DNA of 64,000 nucleotides, taken from positions 30,913 through 94,912 of the forward strand of contig NZ_JAJJBU010000031.1 of NCBI RefSeq assembly GCF_020905375.1, written 5' to 3'. This stretch comes from Arthrobacter cryoconiti. GTDB lineage: Bacteria > Actinomycetota > Actinomycetes > Actinomycetales > Micrococcaceae. Positions 56,043 through 64,000 of the stretch are shown piece by piece. A model generated the notes under the pieces. The model was not told the DNA's origin. It did not search any database and worked only from the letters and a program-made list of their open reading frames with translations. How positions within the stretch are numbered: position 1 is the first letter of the stretch; each line of letters starts with the position of its first letter. The position numbers were made by a program, and so were the translations under genes.

Positions 56043-56894
56043 ATGTCTGTTGTGATTGCTGGCTGTGGTGACCTTGGAACTGAGACCGGGTTGCGGCTAG
56101 CTTCTCTGGGCCACAGGGTGATAGGACTTCGGCGCTCAGCGCAGAAACTTCCAGCCGAAATCGAAGGTCAGGCTATTGATCTCTCCTTCGAGGTTCCGAC
56201 CCTGCCGGCCGACACCGCCATCGTGGTGATAGCCATGAGCCCTGATGAGCGCAGCGTGGACGGTTATCGAGCGGCATACGTTAAGAGCGTTCTGAATCTC
56301 GTCGCTGCAATCCGTAACGACTGCGCTTCGCGACCGCGAGTGCTGTATGTGTCGTCGACAGCGGTCTACGGCATTGACGATGGATCCTGGGTTGACGAGA
56401 CGACGCCGGCTCGACCGAGTTCGCCGACGGCAGTCGTGTTGCTAGAAGCGGAAGAGACGTTGCTCCAGCATATTCCCGAGGCCACGATTCTGCGCCTTGG
56501 CGGTCTTTATGGGCCAGGACGCACTCGGGAAATTGATCGTATACGTCAGGGCGTCGCGACGATCTCTCCCGAGCCTGAATTTACTAGTCGGATGCATCGT
56601 GACGATGCCGCAGCAGCCATCGTGCACCTCACGACCATGCAGAATAGACCTGAGACTCTGTATATCGGCGTCGACGAATCACCATCGGATCGCCGCGAAG
56701 TCCTTGAATTCTTGGCACGCAGTCTCGACCTGCCAGCACCGGAAGTTGCCAACGATTCCCTGCGCGTGCGGGGTAGCCGCGGCAAACGCTGCCACAACAA
56801 CCGGCTACTGGAGTCAGGGTTCGTGTTTTCCTACCCTTCCTATCGGGAGGGATACGCGGCCGTTCTCGCTGGTAATGGTGTGCGCCATGCCTAG
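56043..56894 (+). CDS. NAD-dependent epimerase/dehydratase-like protein (YeeZ type)
   Basis: A 283-residue extended-SDR-like protein. NAD-binding motif GCGDLGTETG near residue 8, and VLYVSSTAVYG near 104 with Tyr at the SDR position. RLGGLYGPGR near 155 is typical of the YeeZ/nucleoside-diphosphate-sugar epimerase group. Substrate unknown. ATG 56043 has GAGGAG before it; the open frame to 55980 lacks a ribosome site. It is the last normal-looking core gene before the decayed region. Confidence 0.85.
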   Translation: MSVVIAGCGDLGTETGLRLASLGHRVIGLRRSAQKLPAEIEGQAIDLSFEVPTLPADTAIVVIAMSPDERSVDGYRAAYVKSVLNLVAAIRNDCASRPRVLYVSSTAVYGIDDGSWVDETTPARPSSPTAVVLLEAEETLLQHIPEATILRLGGLYGPGRTREIDRIRQGVATISPEPEFTSRMHRDDAAAAIVHLTTMQNRPETLYIGVDESPSDRREVLEFLARSLDLPAPEVANDSLRVRGSRGKRCHNNRLLESGFVFSYPSYREGYAAVLAGNGVRHA

Positions 56895-57617
56895 AAGGCG
56901 TAGCGCACCCTGCCGTGATGTTCAGAAGGTGCCTGCATAGAATGTCTGAGGTCGTCAGGGCGCATGTATCGCGCCGGATCCAGGCGACTACCGTGCTGTA
57001 CGGTATTTACTCGCAGCGGGTGCTGCTATAGGTGGGTTTCTGACAGATTGGCAGGGTTCCGCAATGCTTGCAAATTGCTGGCGCATGGCGGGGCCGCAAC
57101 CTTGGCTAAATCGTCCTGCACACCGAGGGCACTTGGTCTGTCCCTAATCTGGAAGTTCCAAAGTTTTGATCAGGGCGCTGGCCTCTGCCCTTACCCAGAA
57201 AATCTGAGCGGGCATGATCAGACTTTTAGTCTCCCGTTTCATTTCGCCGGAGTACCTTTTTGCGTCTCGTAATTGGTCAGTTCAACCCAACTTAGCCTCC
57301 CGGTAACGTGATCCAGGTACGCATCGATTGGAGGCGCTCCTGATCCGAACGCGATTCTGCTTGTTCATGCAGGCTGAAAGTTGAATACGGGAGAATCGTC
57401 GAAGGTCATGCGCTAAGGAATCACACTTCCGTCTTCAGCATTCCTCTGCAATGACCGCCTGAAACCGCCCATTTCAATGTCTCGAATAGTCGCATCACCT
57501 TCAAGCGCGGGCCAACGGCCAGGCGCGCATCGCTCAGCTAAGAGACAAGGAGACGTTTTGCGGCGGCAGTCACGGAGAAAGCTCCAGAATGGCCACTCAG
57601 AGTGATGTGTTCCGCGG
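56895..57617. other. Region without a recognisable gene
   Basis: 723 bases after the epimerase gene with no convincing open frame. On the minus strand at about 57530-57617, directly after the PadR pseudogene, the frame reads EHITLSGHSGAFSVTAAAK before a stop; it may be a relic of the protein that usually follows PadR genes. This is weak. Confidence 0.5.
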
Positions 57618-57936
57618 TCAATGTCCAAGGGATTCGATCATCCTTGCGAGTTGGTGAAAGTAGTCGCGGAAGTGGGTGAGTTGTGCGCAACCCTCGTCAG
57701 AGAGGGCAAGATACTTCCGCTGCGGACCAGCCGTTGATTCCCTCCACTCGTGTGTGGGGGAGCCCTTCGCGACGGAGTCGATTGAGTAACGGGTGCAACG
57801 TCCCATCCTGCACCGGAAACTCGGCATCGCGAAGAATCTGAGCAATCTCTCCCGCCTAACTAGTCTCACCCTCAAGAGCAGCCAACACCACAGGTTCCAA
57901 CATCCTCCGACGTAACGCAGCAAACTTTGGCTCCAT
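57618..57936 (-). pseudogene. PadR-family regulator, broken
   Basis: Read on the minus strand from ATG 57936, the frame gives MEPKFAALRRRMLEPVVLAA and then ILRDAEFPVQDGTLHPLLNR, the PadR winged-helix pattern. It is broken by a TAG where a tyrosine is expected in the phrase ETS(stop)AGEIAQ, and by a frameshift in a run of C after LRREGLP, after which the correct sequence THEWRESTAGPQRKYLALS resumes in another frame to the stop at 57618. PadR proteins usually repress a neighbouring membrane protein or exporter gene; none intact is here. The short size of about 105 residues matches the family. Confidence 0.85.
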
Positions 57937-57966
57937 GCAGGTGCCGTAACACAAACAGGTACCTGC
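57937..57966 (-). promoter_or_regulatory. Possible operator of the PadR pseudogene
   Basis: GCAGGT (57937-57942) and ACCTGC (57961-57966) are inverted directly before the PadR start, and CAGGTACCTG (57956-57965) is a perfect 10-base palindrome. A self-regulation site is plausible but not proven. Confidence 0.35.
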
Positions 57967-58017
57967 ACGGAAGCGAGATTGCGGCCCCAAGTGGAACCCT
58001 CTGCGGGAAAGCCGGCG

Positions 58018-58676
58018 TCATTGGGTGAAGAGGTGAAGGAGCCGTTGAAAAATGCGGACCTCATTCCATCCGGTTGTCGCGGGCGTAGGCTTCCACGTCG
58101 GCAAAGAATCATTCGTCCTGAATACCGATTGAGAGCGAGCTGCGGCTGTCGTTTTAGGTGACTCAATGTCGATGCCGTTGACGTTCCACATCTTCCAAAG
58201 GCCTCTTTGGCCGTGCCACGGAATGGTGGGCTCGCCGTGTGGGTCCATGAGTTGACTGAGTATGGCCTCGAAGCGTTGGGTTGCCTCTGAGTTTGGTGAT
58301 GCTGAATCCATCCGGAGATCTAAATGGATCGCTTCTATGAGGCCGCCCAATTCCCGTGATGTGGCGATGATGGGAGGGCCGCCGTCCCTTGTTTCTAGTT
58401 GCAGGTGATCCGCGGCATCACCTGCAATGTTGGTGTTCGCGGGAAACTGTTGTCTATGGCTCCACCCCAGACGCTTGAATACGGCCGCCCTCTGCCTTAA
58501 CTTTTGGACCAGGGGTAGCGGGTCAGTTCTTCAACTAGGGCTACGACGGCGGCCGACTGCGGGGTTTCGTTAAGGAACCGTTCTCGGGATGTCATCCCGC
58601 CACGGTATGCCGAAACTCGGCCCATCACCAGAGGCCCAGTAGATATCGACCAAATGCGGGGCATGCCTGTGAACAT
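58018..58676 (-). pseudogene. Frameshifted gene of unknown function next to the Imm5-like gene
   Basis: From ATG 58676 one frame reads MFTGMPRIWSISTGPLVMGR and on to VVALVEELTRYPWSKS, stop at 58497. A second frame, open from 58530 to 58018 but lacking an early start codon, continues with VFKRLGWSHRQQF and then ELGGLIEAIHLDLRMD, SEATQRFEAIL and WHGQRGLWKMWNVNG. The composition of both is protein-like. A single frameshift between 58500 and 58530 would join them into about 170-200 residues. I do not recognise the family. The last 50 residues look random. It begins 46 bases after the Imm5-like gene, on the same strand. Confidence 0.55.
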
Positions 58677-58721
58677 ATCCGCCAGGTAACGTTCACCGGG
58701 CGAAGCAAGCTCGTCGGAGTT

Positions 58722-59237
58722 TCAGTCGCTGAATGCATACCAGCAAATATCGTTGCGGCGGGTTTGGTCTTCCAGGACGAGGTCGTAAAGACTGTCGGGA
58801 ATTTGTCGTCGCTGCCAGTCGCGCTCAGCCTGGCCCGCCTCATGTTCCTTTCCTCGAGGAGCCGTGACCTGAACCGCTTTGATGGCGTAGGCCGCGGCTC
58901 CGAGATCGTGTTCAGGAACGTGAGCAACGCAGGCCGCTTGACCCGCGGCGTACGCCGCAAAGCGCGCAGCGCCCCTCAAAGGGCGCGCAGCGCCCATGGC
59001 CTGCCCGCCGATCGCACGGGTGTACATCATCTTTTCTTGGCCGCGAGCCCACGCTCGTGCCGCTTCAATCGCCTCACGAGGTCGGGAGTCCCCTCGGTTC
59101 GACTCCTTGAATAAAGGGAGTACATGTTCGGCACAGATGGCCGCCCACACGGCGAGAAGTTGGTGGTCTGTTTCGGAGAGCGTCCCCCCGCGGCGGATGC
59201 TCACGAGACGAGGGTCGCGAACAGCGGGGAGGATCAT
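58722..59237 (-). CDS. Imm5-like putative immunity protein
   Basis: A 171-residue protein with the pattern of the Imm-5 family: LPAVRDPRLVSIRRGGTL at the start, HQLLAVWAAICAEHVLPLF near 25, the ARAWARGQ helix near 62, and the end NDICWYAFSD. The middle is alanine-rich helices (RGAARFAAYAAGQAACVAHV). Such proteins are predicted to neutralise a co-encoded polymorphic toxin. No toxin gene is visible in the 64 kb window, so it may be an orphan or have another use. Family call is from memory of the pattern and should be checked. A 13-base direct repeat (58962-58974 and 58983-58995) lies inside it. Confidence 0.75.
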   Translation of the reverse strand: MILPAVRDPRLVSIRRGGTLSETDHQLLAVWAAICAEHVLPLFKESNRGDSRPREAIEAARAWARGQEKMMYTRAIGGQAMGAARPLRGAARFAAYAAGQAACVAHVPEHDLGAAAYAIKAVQVTAPRGKEHEAGQAERDWQRRQIPDSLYDLVLEDQTRRNDICWYAFSD

Positions 59238-59652
59238 ACGGATACTTTAGTCCGTCAGGAGGCTTGCCGCGTCCGGAGGCTGCGGGGATACCGGGCCCTG
59301 TTTATCTGTGAGTCGAGCGTATCTGCGGCTGGCGGCCAATATTGGTCCCTCTGGCTGACCGCGGTGGTCGGGCAAGTTCAGTTTCGGGCCAAGATCTTCG
59401 ATGTTTGCGTAGCTCGTTGCTGGGCAGCCTCAAGTCGGTGGCCCTTACCGTTTCTGGAGTACTTAGCGTGCTTTTGTCGCCGTGGTAACCCGTTGACGGT
59501 TCCCATCAGTTGGTGTGTGGAGGCGAAATGACCGTCTCTGGAGATATGGGAAACTCCACTTAGTACACCGGTTGCGGCACTGTATGTGGACGAGAGCTCG
59601 AAAGTGGCGGTGATCTGGGCATGACACCATCTTGGGCTGCTAAGTTGGTGCC
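59238..59652. other. Region without a recognisable gene
   Basis: 415 bases between the Imm5-like gene and phzF. No convincing open frame or hairpin seen on either strand. It should hold the promoters of the two divergent genes. Confidence 0.55.
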
Positions 59653-60489
59653 GTGAGAATGCATAAATTCAGCGAAGTCGATGTTTTTTCCCCAACGCCC
59701 TACCTTGGAAACCCCTTGGCAGTCGTCCATGATGCAGACGGGCTAACCGCCGAAGACATGCAACGTTTTGCAAAATGGACCAATCTGGCCGAGACAACGT
59801 TCCTTCTGCAACCCGAGGACCCCGTGGCCGATTACGGGGTTCGGATCTTCTCCGCAACCCAAGAGTTTACTTTTGCCGGGCATCCGACCCTGGGCTCGGC
59901 CCTTGCCTGGCAGACGGCAGGAGGAGTCCCGAAAATCAACGGTGAAATCGTTCAGGAATGCGGGGCAGGGTTAGTAATAGTACGTGTGGAAAACCAACGG
60001 TTTGCTTTCAGGGCTCCACCCATGACTCGTTTTGAACCCGTCGAGGAGTCGTTAGTACACCAAGTCGCCTTGGCATTGGGCATACCCCGAGAACGCATCG
60101 TTGACGCCTCCTGGTTAGTCAATGGTCCAGAGTGGATAGGGGTAAGACTACCCAGTGCACACGAAGTGCTTTCGCTACAGTCGGACCCCATGGGCCTGGG
60201 GACACTCTCCATTGGAGTGATCGGCCCGTACCTGCCCGGACATGATTCCCAGTTCGAAGTGCGTGCTTTCCTAGGCGGGGATCCGGTGTGGGAAGACCCG
60301 GTCACAGGAAGCCTCAACGCGGGGCTGGCTCGGTGGATGTTTGATGCTGCGATAGCGGATAAGAGCTACGTTGCCGCCCAGGGAACTGCCATCGGATACC
60401 AGGGGCGGGTTCACGTTTCCATCGAGGGTGATGAAATCTGGGTTGGCGGGAATGTCACTAGCTGCGTCCGTGGTGAAGTCAACATCTAA
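59653..60489 (+). CDS. PhzF-family isomerase
   Basis: A 278-residue two-domain protein of the PhzF/diaminopimelate epimerase fold. GNPLAVV is at 19-25, the catalytic Glu47 in NLAETTFL, FAGHPTLGSA near 74 and DPVTGSLNAGLARW near 215. Most PhzF homologues outside phenazine clusters have unknown substrates; no phenazine genes are here. Start GTG 59653, with ATG 59659 a close alternative. Confidence 0.9.
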   Translation: MRMHKFSEVDVFSPTPYLGNPLAVVHDADGLTAEDMQRFAKWTNLAETTFLLQPEDPVADYGVRIFSATQEFTFAGHPTLGSALAWQTAGGVPKINGEIVQECGAGLVIVRVENQRFAFRAPPMTRFEPVEESLVHQVALALGIPRERIVDASWLVNGPEWIGVRLPSAHEVLSLQSDPMGLGTLSIGVIGPYLPGHDSQFEVRAFLGGDPVWEDPVTGSLNAGLARWMFDAAIADKSYVAAQGTAIGYQGRVHVSIEGDEIWVGGNVTSCVRGEVNI

Positions 60490-60732
60490 CTGCGTGGTTT
60501 CCAGTGAGTTCGTCTTGAAAGCCACGCTGACACTTTCTAAAGGCGACTGCACCGCCTAGATGCGTTCCGCCGGTGGAAGCCTATGCGGGGAAGTTGTTAC
60601 CACCTTTCGTGTCTTCGGCCTAGCTGTATGCATCCTTGACATGACATCACGTTGTCAGCAACGATGAGCCAACAGGTCAGTGGCTGACGGATCCGGCCAA
60701 TCCTTACATTTAAGCAATGTCTTGGGGGCAAC

Positions 60733-60936
60733 ATGTCGAGCACACAACAAACCACCAAAAGTCCGCTCTATGCTCTTGGACGGCTGGTAGTTATAGTCCT
60801 TCTACTCGTCGGCACTTGGTTCACACTTGTGCTGCCACTAGTCTCAATGGTTTTCGGACTCATTGTTCCTGGTGCCATCGCTTTGATTGCCGGAGTTGGC
60901 ATCATCGTCATAATGCGCCGCTACAGAACTGCTTAG
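60733..60936 (+). CDS. Small two-helix membrane protein
   Basis: A 67-residue protein. Two hydrophobic segments at about 17-36 (LVVIVLLLVGTWFTLVLPLV) and 40-60, with a short charged end MRRYRTA. ATG 60733 follows GGGGGC. Hypothetical; the composition is protein-like rather than random. The 243 bases before it contain a TTGACA at 60636-60641 but no good -10 partner. Confidence 0.55.
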   Translation: MSSTQQTTKSPLYALGRLVVIVLLLVGTWFTLVLPLVSMVFGLIVPGAIALIAGVGIIVIMRRYRTA

Positions 60937-61246
60937 CTATCGCTGGCTCATTCAATGATCTGAAATGACTGCTTTAGATTCGGTACGAGCAATCAAGCAC
61001 TCTTAGGTCGAACGCTGACTAGGACGGTGGATGGTGCGAACGGTTCCGGACCGCCAATACGGCAATCTTGCGCTCCTGACCGTTGTGACGAAGCCAGTTG
61101 TATCGGTCCTTAGCGGCAACGCCGAACCTGATCCATTCACGGTCTGCGAAGGGGGCCGCCACCATTGACCGGCCTCGATAGGATGGTGATCCCGCATGTC
61201 AAAGACAAGGACCTCATCGGTGAGGCCTTCAAGGACCTCAAGATAG

Positions 61247-61585
61247 CGATCTGCAGCATGGTCGATCCTCATATTCGCCCTCGTCCTGTTCATGTTTGGG
61301 CTCAGCGTCATGGTGGTAGCGTTCTGGACGCCCATCGATTAATTCTTCGTCAATCGAGCGGACAAGGCAGGAAACATGAGCCTGTTGCTTCCGTACCAGA
61401 GCTGACTGTGGCTCGTCCTCCACGCGCAGGCCTTCGCTGCTTTCCTTGCATCCGTGTTCGTCTTCGTCACAATGTGGAAATCGCGGCAGGAGCGCGCCAA
61501 CCTCAATAGCGGCCGCCGGACATCCAATCAACTGTGCCTACCGACTCAGGAGCATGATCTTGCCCCGGAGGGGAACGGTGCTTGA
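61247..61585 (+). pseudogene. Degenerate small membrane protein frames
   Basis: One frame (61247-61342) gives a hydrophobic stretch, WSILIFALVLFMFGLSVMVV then AFWTPID and a stop, with no start codon. 34 bases on, ATG 61376 begins MSLLLPYQS, hits TGA at 61403, and continues in frame with LWLVLHAQAFAAFLASVFVF and a charged tail to 61585. Both look like remains of small membrane proteins. The TGA is probably a mutated TGG. Confidence 0.35.
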
Positions 61586-61591
61586 GACAGG

Positions 61592-61942
61592 TTATTGCTT
61601 TGACAAGTGGTCGACCAGATATGCCAAGGCTTTTAGCGTGAGACGGGGTTGGGCCGCCCGCAGGCATCGTAATGCTGTGACGTTACGGTCTGCTGGATCT
61701 GCCCCAGCTTCGTCAAGAACATTCTTTGCCCATTCGTGTGCGGCCGAGGGTGGTCCTGCTAAGTCTGACGAACCGCCAATGATGCTCTGCAATCGCTGTC
61801 GACGCCAAAGATGCGTAGGAGCCTGCCCGCTGGGGGACTCTGAGAGGACGGTCAACGTGGTGTTCGGCCGTATCCCGACCGTTGATTCGTGCCAGCAGTT
61901 CTTCCTGTCCTGGGTAACTGTGGTCATTGATAACCGGACTGT
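61592..61942 (-). pseudogene. Possible remnant of a small soluble protein
   Basis: The C-terminal 50 residues read protein-like: AHEWAKNVLDEAGADPADRN, then VTALRCLRAAQPRLTLKALA. This faintly resembles the L7/L12 C-terminal type repeat found in small actinobacterial proteins. The N-terminal part looks random, and the true start is unclear. Low confidence. Confidence 0.25.
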
Positions 61943-61954
61943 CATACTTTGTTC

Positions 61955-62407
61955 ATGACAGGCTCCTTTGAATGCACGACTCGGACCAGCATGCCGAAAC
62001 TGCAGCTTTTCAACCTTGCCCGCAGCATCGATGCGCATAAGGAGTCGATGGCGCAGTCTCGCGAAAAGGCTGTTGGGGGTGTCACGTCAGGTCTCATTTC
62101 ATTGGGAGAAGAAGTGATATGGCGTGCGTGGCATTTCGGTGTTCCCTTGCGTATGACGAGTCGGATAATGCAGATGGTGGCGCCGGATTATTTCGTAGAT
62201 GAGCAAGTCCAAGGCCCATTCCGTACTTTTCGCCATGTTCATGAGTTCACCGATGATGCAGATGGAACCACGATGGTTGATCGTATCGAGTTCGCGGCAC
62301 CCTTCGGCCCGCTGGGGCGCCTTGTTGAGAAGCTGATCCTCGCGGGCTATATACAGAAGCTAATTGAGACGCGGAATCTCCACCTCACCCGGGACTTCAG
62401 GGACTGA
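61955..62407 (+). CDS. SRPBCC-family ligand-binding protein
   Basis: A 150-residue protein of the START/Bet v1-like (polyketide cyclase/dehydrase) fold. Family pattern: FNLARSIDAHKESMAQSREKA near 22, GEEVIWRAWHFG near 54, DEQVQGPFRTFRHVHEF near 85, VDRIEFAAPFGPLGRLVE near 111. Ligand unknown. ATG 61955 is used; GTT-rich sequence and an upstream ATG 61949 two codons earlier are alternatives. An intact gene between degenerate neighbours. Confidence 0.85.
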   Translation: MTGSFECTTRTSMPKLQLFNLARSIDAHKESMAQSREKAVGGVTSGLISLGEEVIWRAWHFGVPLRMTSRIMQMVAPDYFVDEQVQGPFRTFRHVHEFTDDADGTTMVDRIEFAAPFGPLGRLVEKLILAGYIQKLIETRNLHLTRDFRD

Positions 62408-62705
62408 AGACTACTCTCAAAAAGGGAATCTTGAATGGGATAGGCAAAGCCGTTCTGACGGCACCAGAGCAGTTACACGTATCCAAAGTGTGAAGTGGGT
62501 CGGCGCTTCGATCTACGTGCCAGGTAGGCCGGGCTCATGGTCATCTTGGAATATGCGGGTTAGAAGGCCGCGCTTCACGGCGGTCCTGAATCGACGAGAC
62601 TCAACTTAAGTCCCCGCGAAATGGGGTGCGTGCCTCATTTGAGAAATACTCGCGAAGTCTCTGGCGCATGTGTGGGTGCTTTGGTGTGCTGGTGTGCTGT
62701 AAGGG
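62408..62705. other. Region without a recognisable gene
   Basis: 298 bases between the SRPBCC gene and the truncated permease. No open frame supported. A short direct repeat GTGTGCTG occurs twice near 62684-62699. Confidence 0.5.
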
Positions 62706-63431
62706 TTGTCATTGTCTGCGCGCAGTGAAATTACGAAGAAGGAAGCCGGCGCCCATGCGACGGCGTTGAAGAAGGCTAAGGGCGAGAAGGTCCGCAACCC
62801 TAAGCGCACCATCCCGCGCGCGATCAGGATCGCCCTGGTCATCACCGTCGTCATTTACGCCATCATCGCGGTGACGCTCCTGGCAGCCATCGGACCTGCG
62901 GGAGTGGCCGGGAACCCCGCACCCCTGGCAGCGGCCGTAGCGAACGGATCCTGGGCCTGGGCTGCCCCCATCGTCGGCGTGGGTGCGGCAGTAGCCGCAC
63001 TCGGGTCGTTGCTGGCCCTCATTGCCGGGCTTGGCCGGACCAGCCTGACAATGTCCCGCGAGCATGACCTACCGCACTGGCTAGCCGCCGTACACCCCCG
63101 CTACAAAGTCCCGCACCGGGCCGAAGCCGCCTTAGCCGTGGTGATCTGCGCAGTCATAGCCGTCGCAGACCTGCGCGGCGCGATCAGATTTTCTTCCTTT
63201 GGCGTGCTCATCTACAACCAAGTGGCCAACATCGCCACTTTCACCCAGCCCACCACGGACCGCCGCTACCCCAAAGCCCTCCAAGTGATCGGGGCACTGG
63301 CCTGCGTGGTCCTCGTCGCGACCCTTCCGCCACTATCGGTAGGGCTCGGCATCCTCATGTTCGCCGCCGGCATCATCCTGCGCCTCATCAGGCTGCGCAA
63401 AAGCCATCACCCAAACATCCAAGCTCCCTGA
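62706..63431 (+). pseudogene. APC-family amino-acid permease, N-terminal half missing
   Basis: A 241-codon open frame. From GEKVRNPKRTIPRAIRIAL (about residue 26) onward it matches the middle of amino-acid permeases, where a GEE-x-x-NPRRTIPRAI motif stands about 200-220 residues into a full protein. It then has about six hydrophobic segments, ending at the normal C-terminus. The first 25 residues are polar and unrelated. So the N-terminal six membrane segments are gone, and the gene is almost surely non-functional. Confidence 0.8.
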
Positions 63432-63574
63432 GAATGCCCAACGGCGCGGAGCCCGGCAACCAAGCGGCGTCCCAGACAGGTCCCGGTTAAGAACCAACCA
63501 AACCAAACCCCGTGAAACACCAACGAATACAGACCACTTGAATAGCGGTCCCTACCAGTAAGCCACCCCTATAC

Positions 63575-63604
63575 GGCGAGCCCAGCACGCGTTCTGGGCT
63601 CGCC
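63575..63604. terminator. Hairpin after the permease remnant
   Basis: GGCGAGCCCAG (63575-63585) pairs perfectly with 63594-63604 around 8 bases. Terminator-like, no T-run. Confidence 0.6.
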
Positions 63605-64000
63605 CGGAACTGGGCGTAGGGTCCTAGGATTCGAGAGTTGAACGAACCTTCCCCGGCGTGGGCTATCACTCCACACACGCACCAAGGTTGTGGCAGGCTG
63701 TTCTCGATTTCGTCACAAGCAGCGCCGAACGCCTCCCCGCAACCTAGACCAAACAGCCGATCAGCGACGAACCGGCAGCATTTCTCACCGCGCATGGGCC
63801 CACAAAGTGGAGCGCGCGACTGACAATTAGCCCAGCGAGAACCCTCCCGTATCGCCGCGAGTCACACCCTTAGCGTGAATTTCCGAACGAATCATCCCGT
63901 TCCTTGGTTCTCAGGAGCCAAAGCTTCCAGCCCGGGATCCCGCACGCGGACGCTTTGAGGTGTGTCAAGGATCTGGGACAGTTCGTTTTGTTTTTACGGG
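63605..64000. other. Region without a recognisable gene at the right edge
   Basis: 396 bases with no convincing open frame. Near the end, TGTCAAGGATCTGGGACAGT (63962-63981) looks like the kind of sequence found at insertion-sequence ends, but the element would lie beyond the window. Confidence 0.35.

Noticed and set aside
61403..61405. In-frame TGA as a possible selenocysteine codon
   Set aside because: No selenocysteine-family protein is recognisable and the surrounding genes are degenerate; a mutated tryptophan codon is simpler.
63487..63795. Minus-strand 102-codon frame near the right edge
   Set aside because: Composition is Cys/Arg/Gly-rich and random, with no ribosome site or family likeness.

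Overview
The window is a piece of an actinobacterial chromosome, most like Arthrobacter and relatives (Micrococcaceae). The evidence is the gene order (yvcK-whiA, a glycolytic gap-pgk-tpiA-secG block, an opcA-zwf-tal-tkt block, heme genes ctaB/ctaA, a suf operon led by sufR, then fabG), the frequent GTG starts, and the many 4-base ATGA/GTGA overlaps. Up to about position 34 kb the order follows the well-known Mycobacterium tuberculosis stretch from Rv1422 to Rv1484. The genus cannot be fixed from the sequence alone.

Layout. 1-6.5 kb: yvcK (cut by the window edge), whiA, sodA, gap, pgk, tpiA, secG, all on +. 6.5-14.8 kb: the oxidative and non-oxidative pentose phosphate genes pgl, opcA, zwf, pgi, tal, tkt on -, a tight operon. 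15.2-19 kb: ctaB on +, then ctaA and an ABC exporter pair on -. 19-24.4 kb: the Fe-S assembly operon sufR-sufB-sufD-Rieske ferredoxin-sufC-sufT, with a candidate iron box and a candidate SufR operator in front. 24.4-29 kb: an acyl-CoA synthetase and a thiolase variant on +, convergent with a biotin ECF transporter (bioY-bioM-bioN). 29-39 kb: ABC-F protein, SURF1, two small conserved proteins, fabG and an odd SDR, serB, an ABC ATPase, a peroxiredoxin, rpmE2, a lipoate ligase with an unusual domain order and a TehA-like transporter. 39-47 kb: pepN, a YeiH-like membrane protein, a zinc-ribbon SDR, glgC, and divergent glgA. 47-54 kb: a fatty-acid beta-oxidation cluster (acyl-CoA dehydrogenase/oxidase, TetR regulator; divergent thiolase, large FabG4-type reductase, MaoC hydratase) built around a perfect 13-bp inverted repeat between tetR and the thiolase gene. 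54-56.9 kb: an MFS exporter and a nucleoside-diphosphate-sugar-epimerase-like protein.

From about 56.9 kb to the right edge the character changes. Coding density falls, and there are broken genes: a PadR regulator with a stop codon and a frameshift, a frameshifted unknown gene, small degenerate membrane proteins, and an amino-acid permease lacking its N-terminal half. Among them lie a few intact islands: an Imm5-like immunity protein without a visible toxin, PhzF, an SRPBCC protein and a small membrane protein. This looks like a decaying accessory region.

I found no CRISPR array, rRNA, tRNA, complete insertion sequence or prophage. I do not see a clearly new multigene system. The most useful leads are the operator candidates (tetR/fadA, sufR, MFS gene), the SDR and thiolase homologues lacking standard catalytic residues, and the orphan immunity gene.
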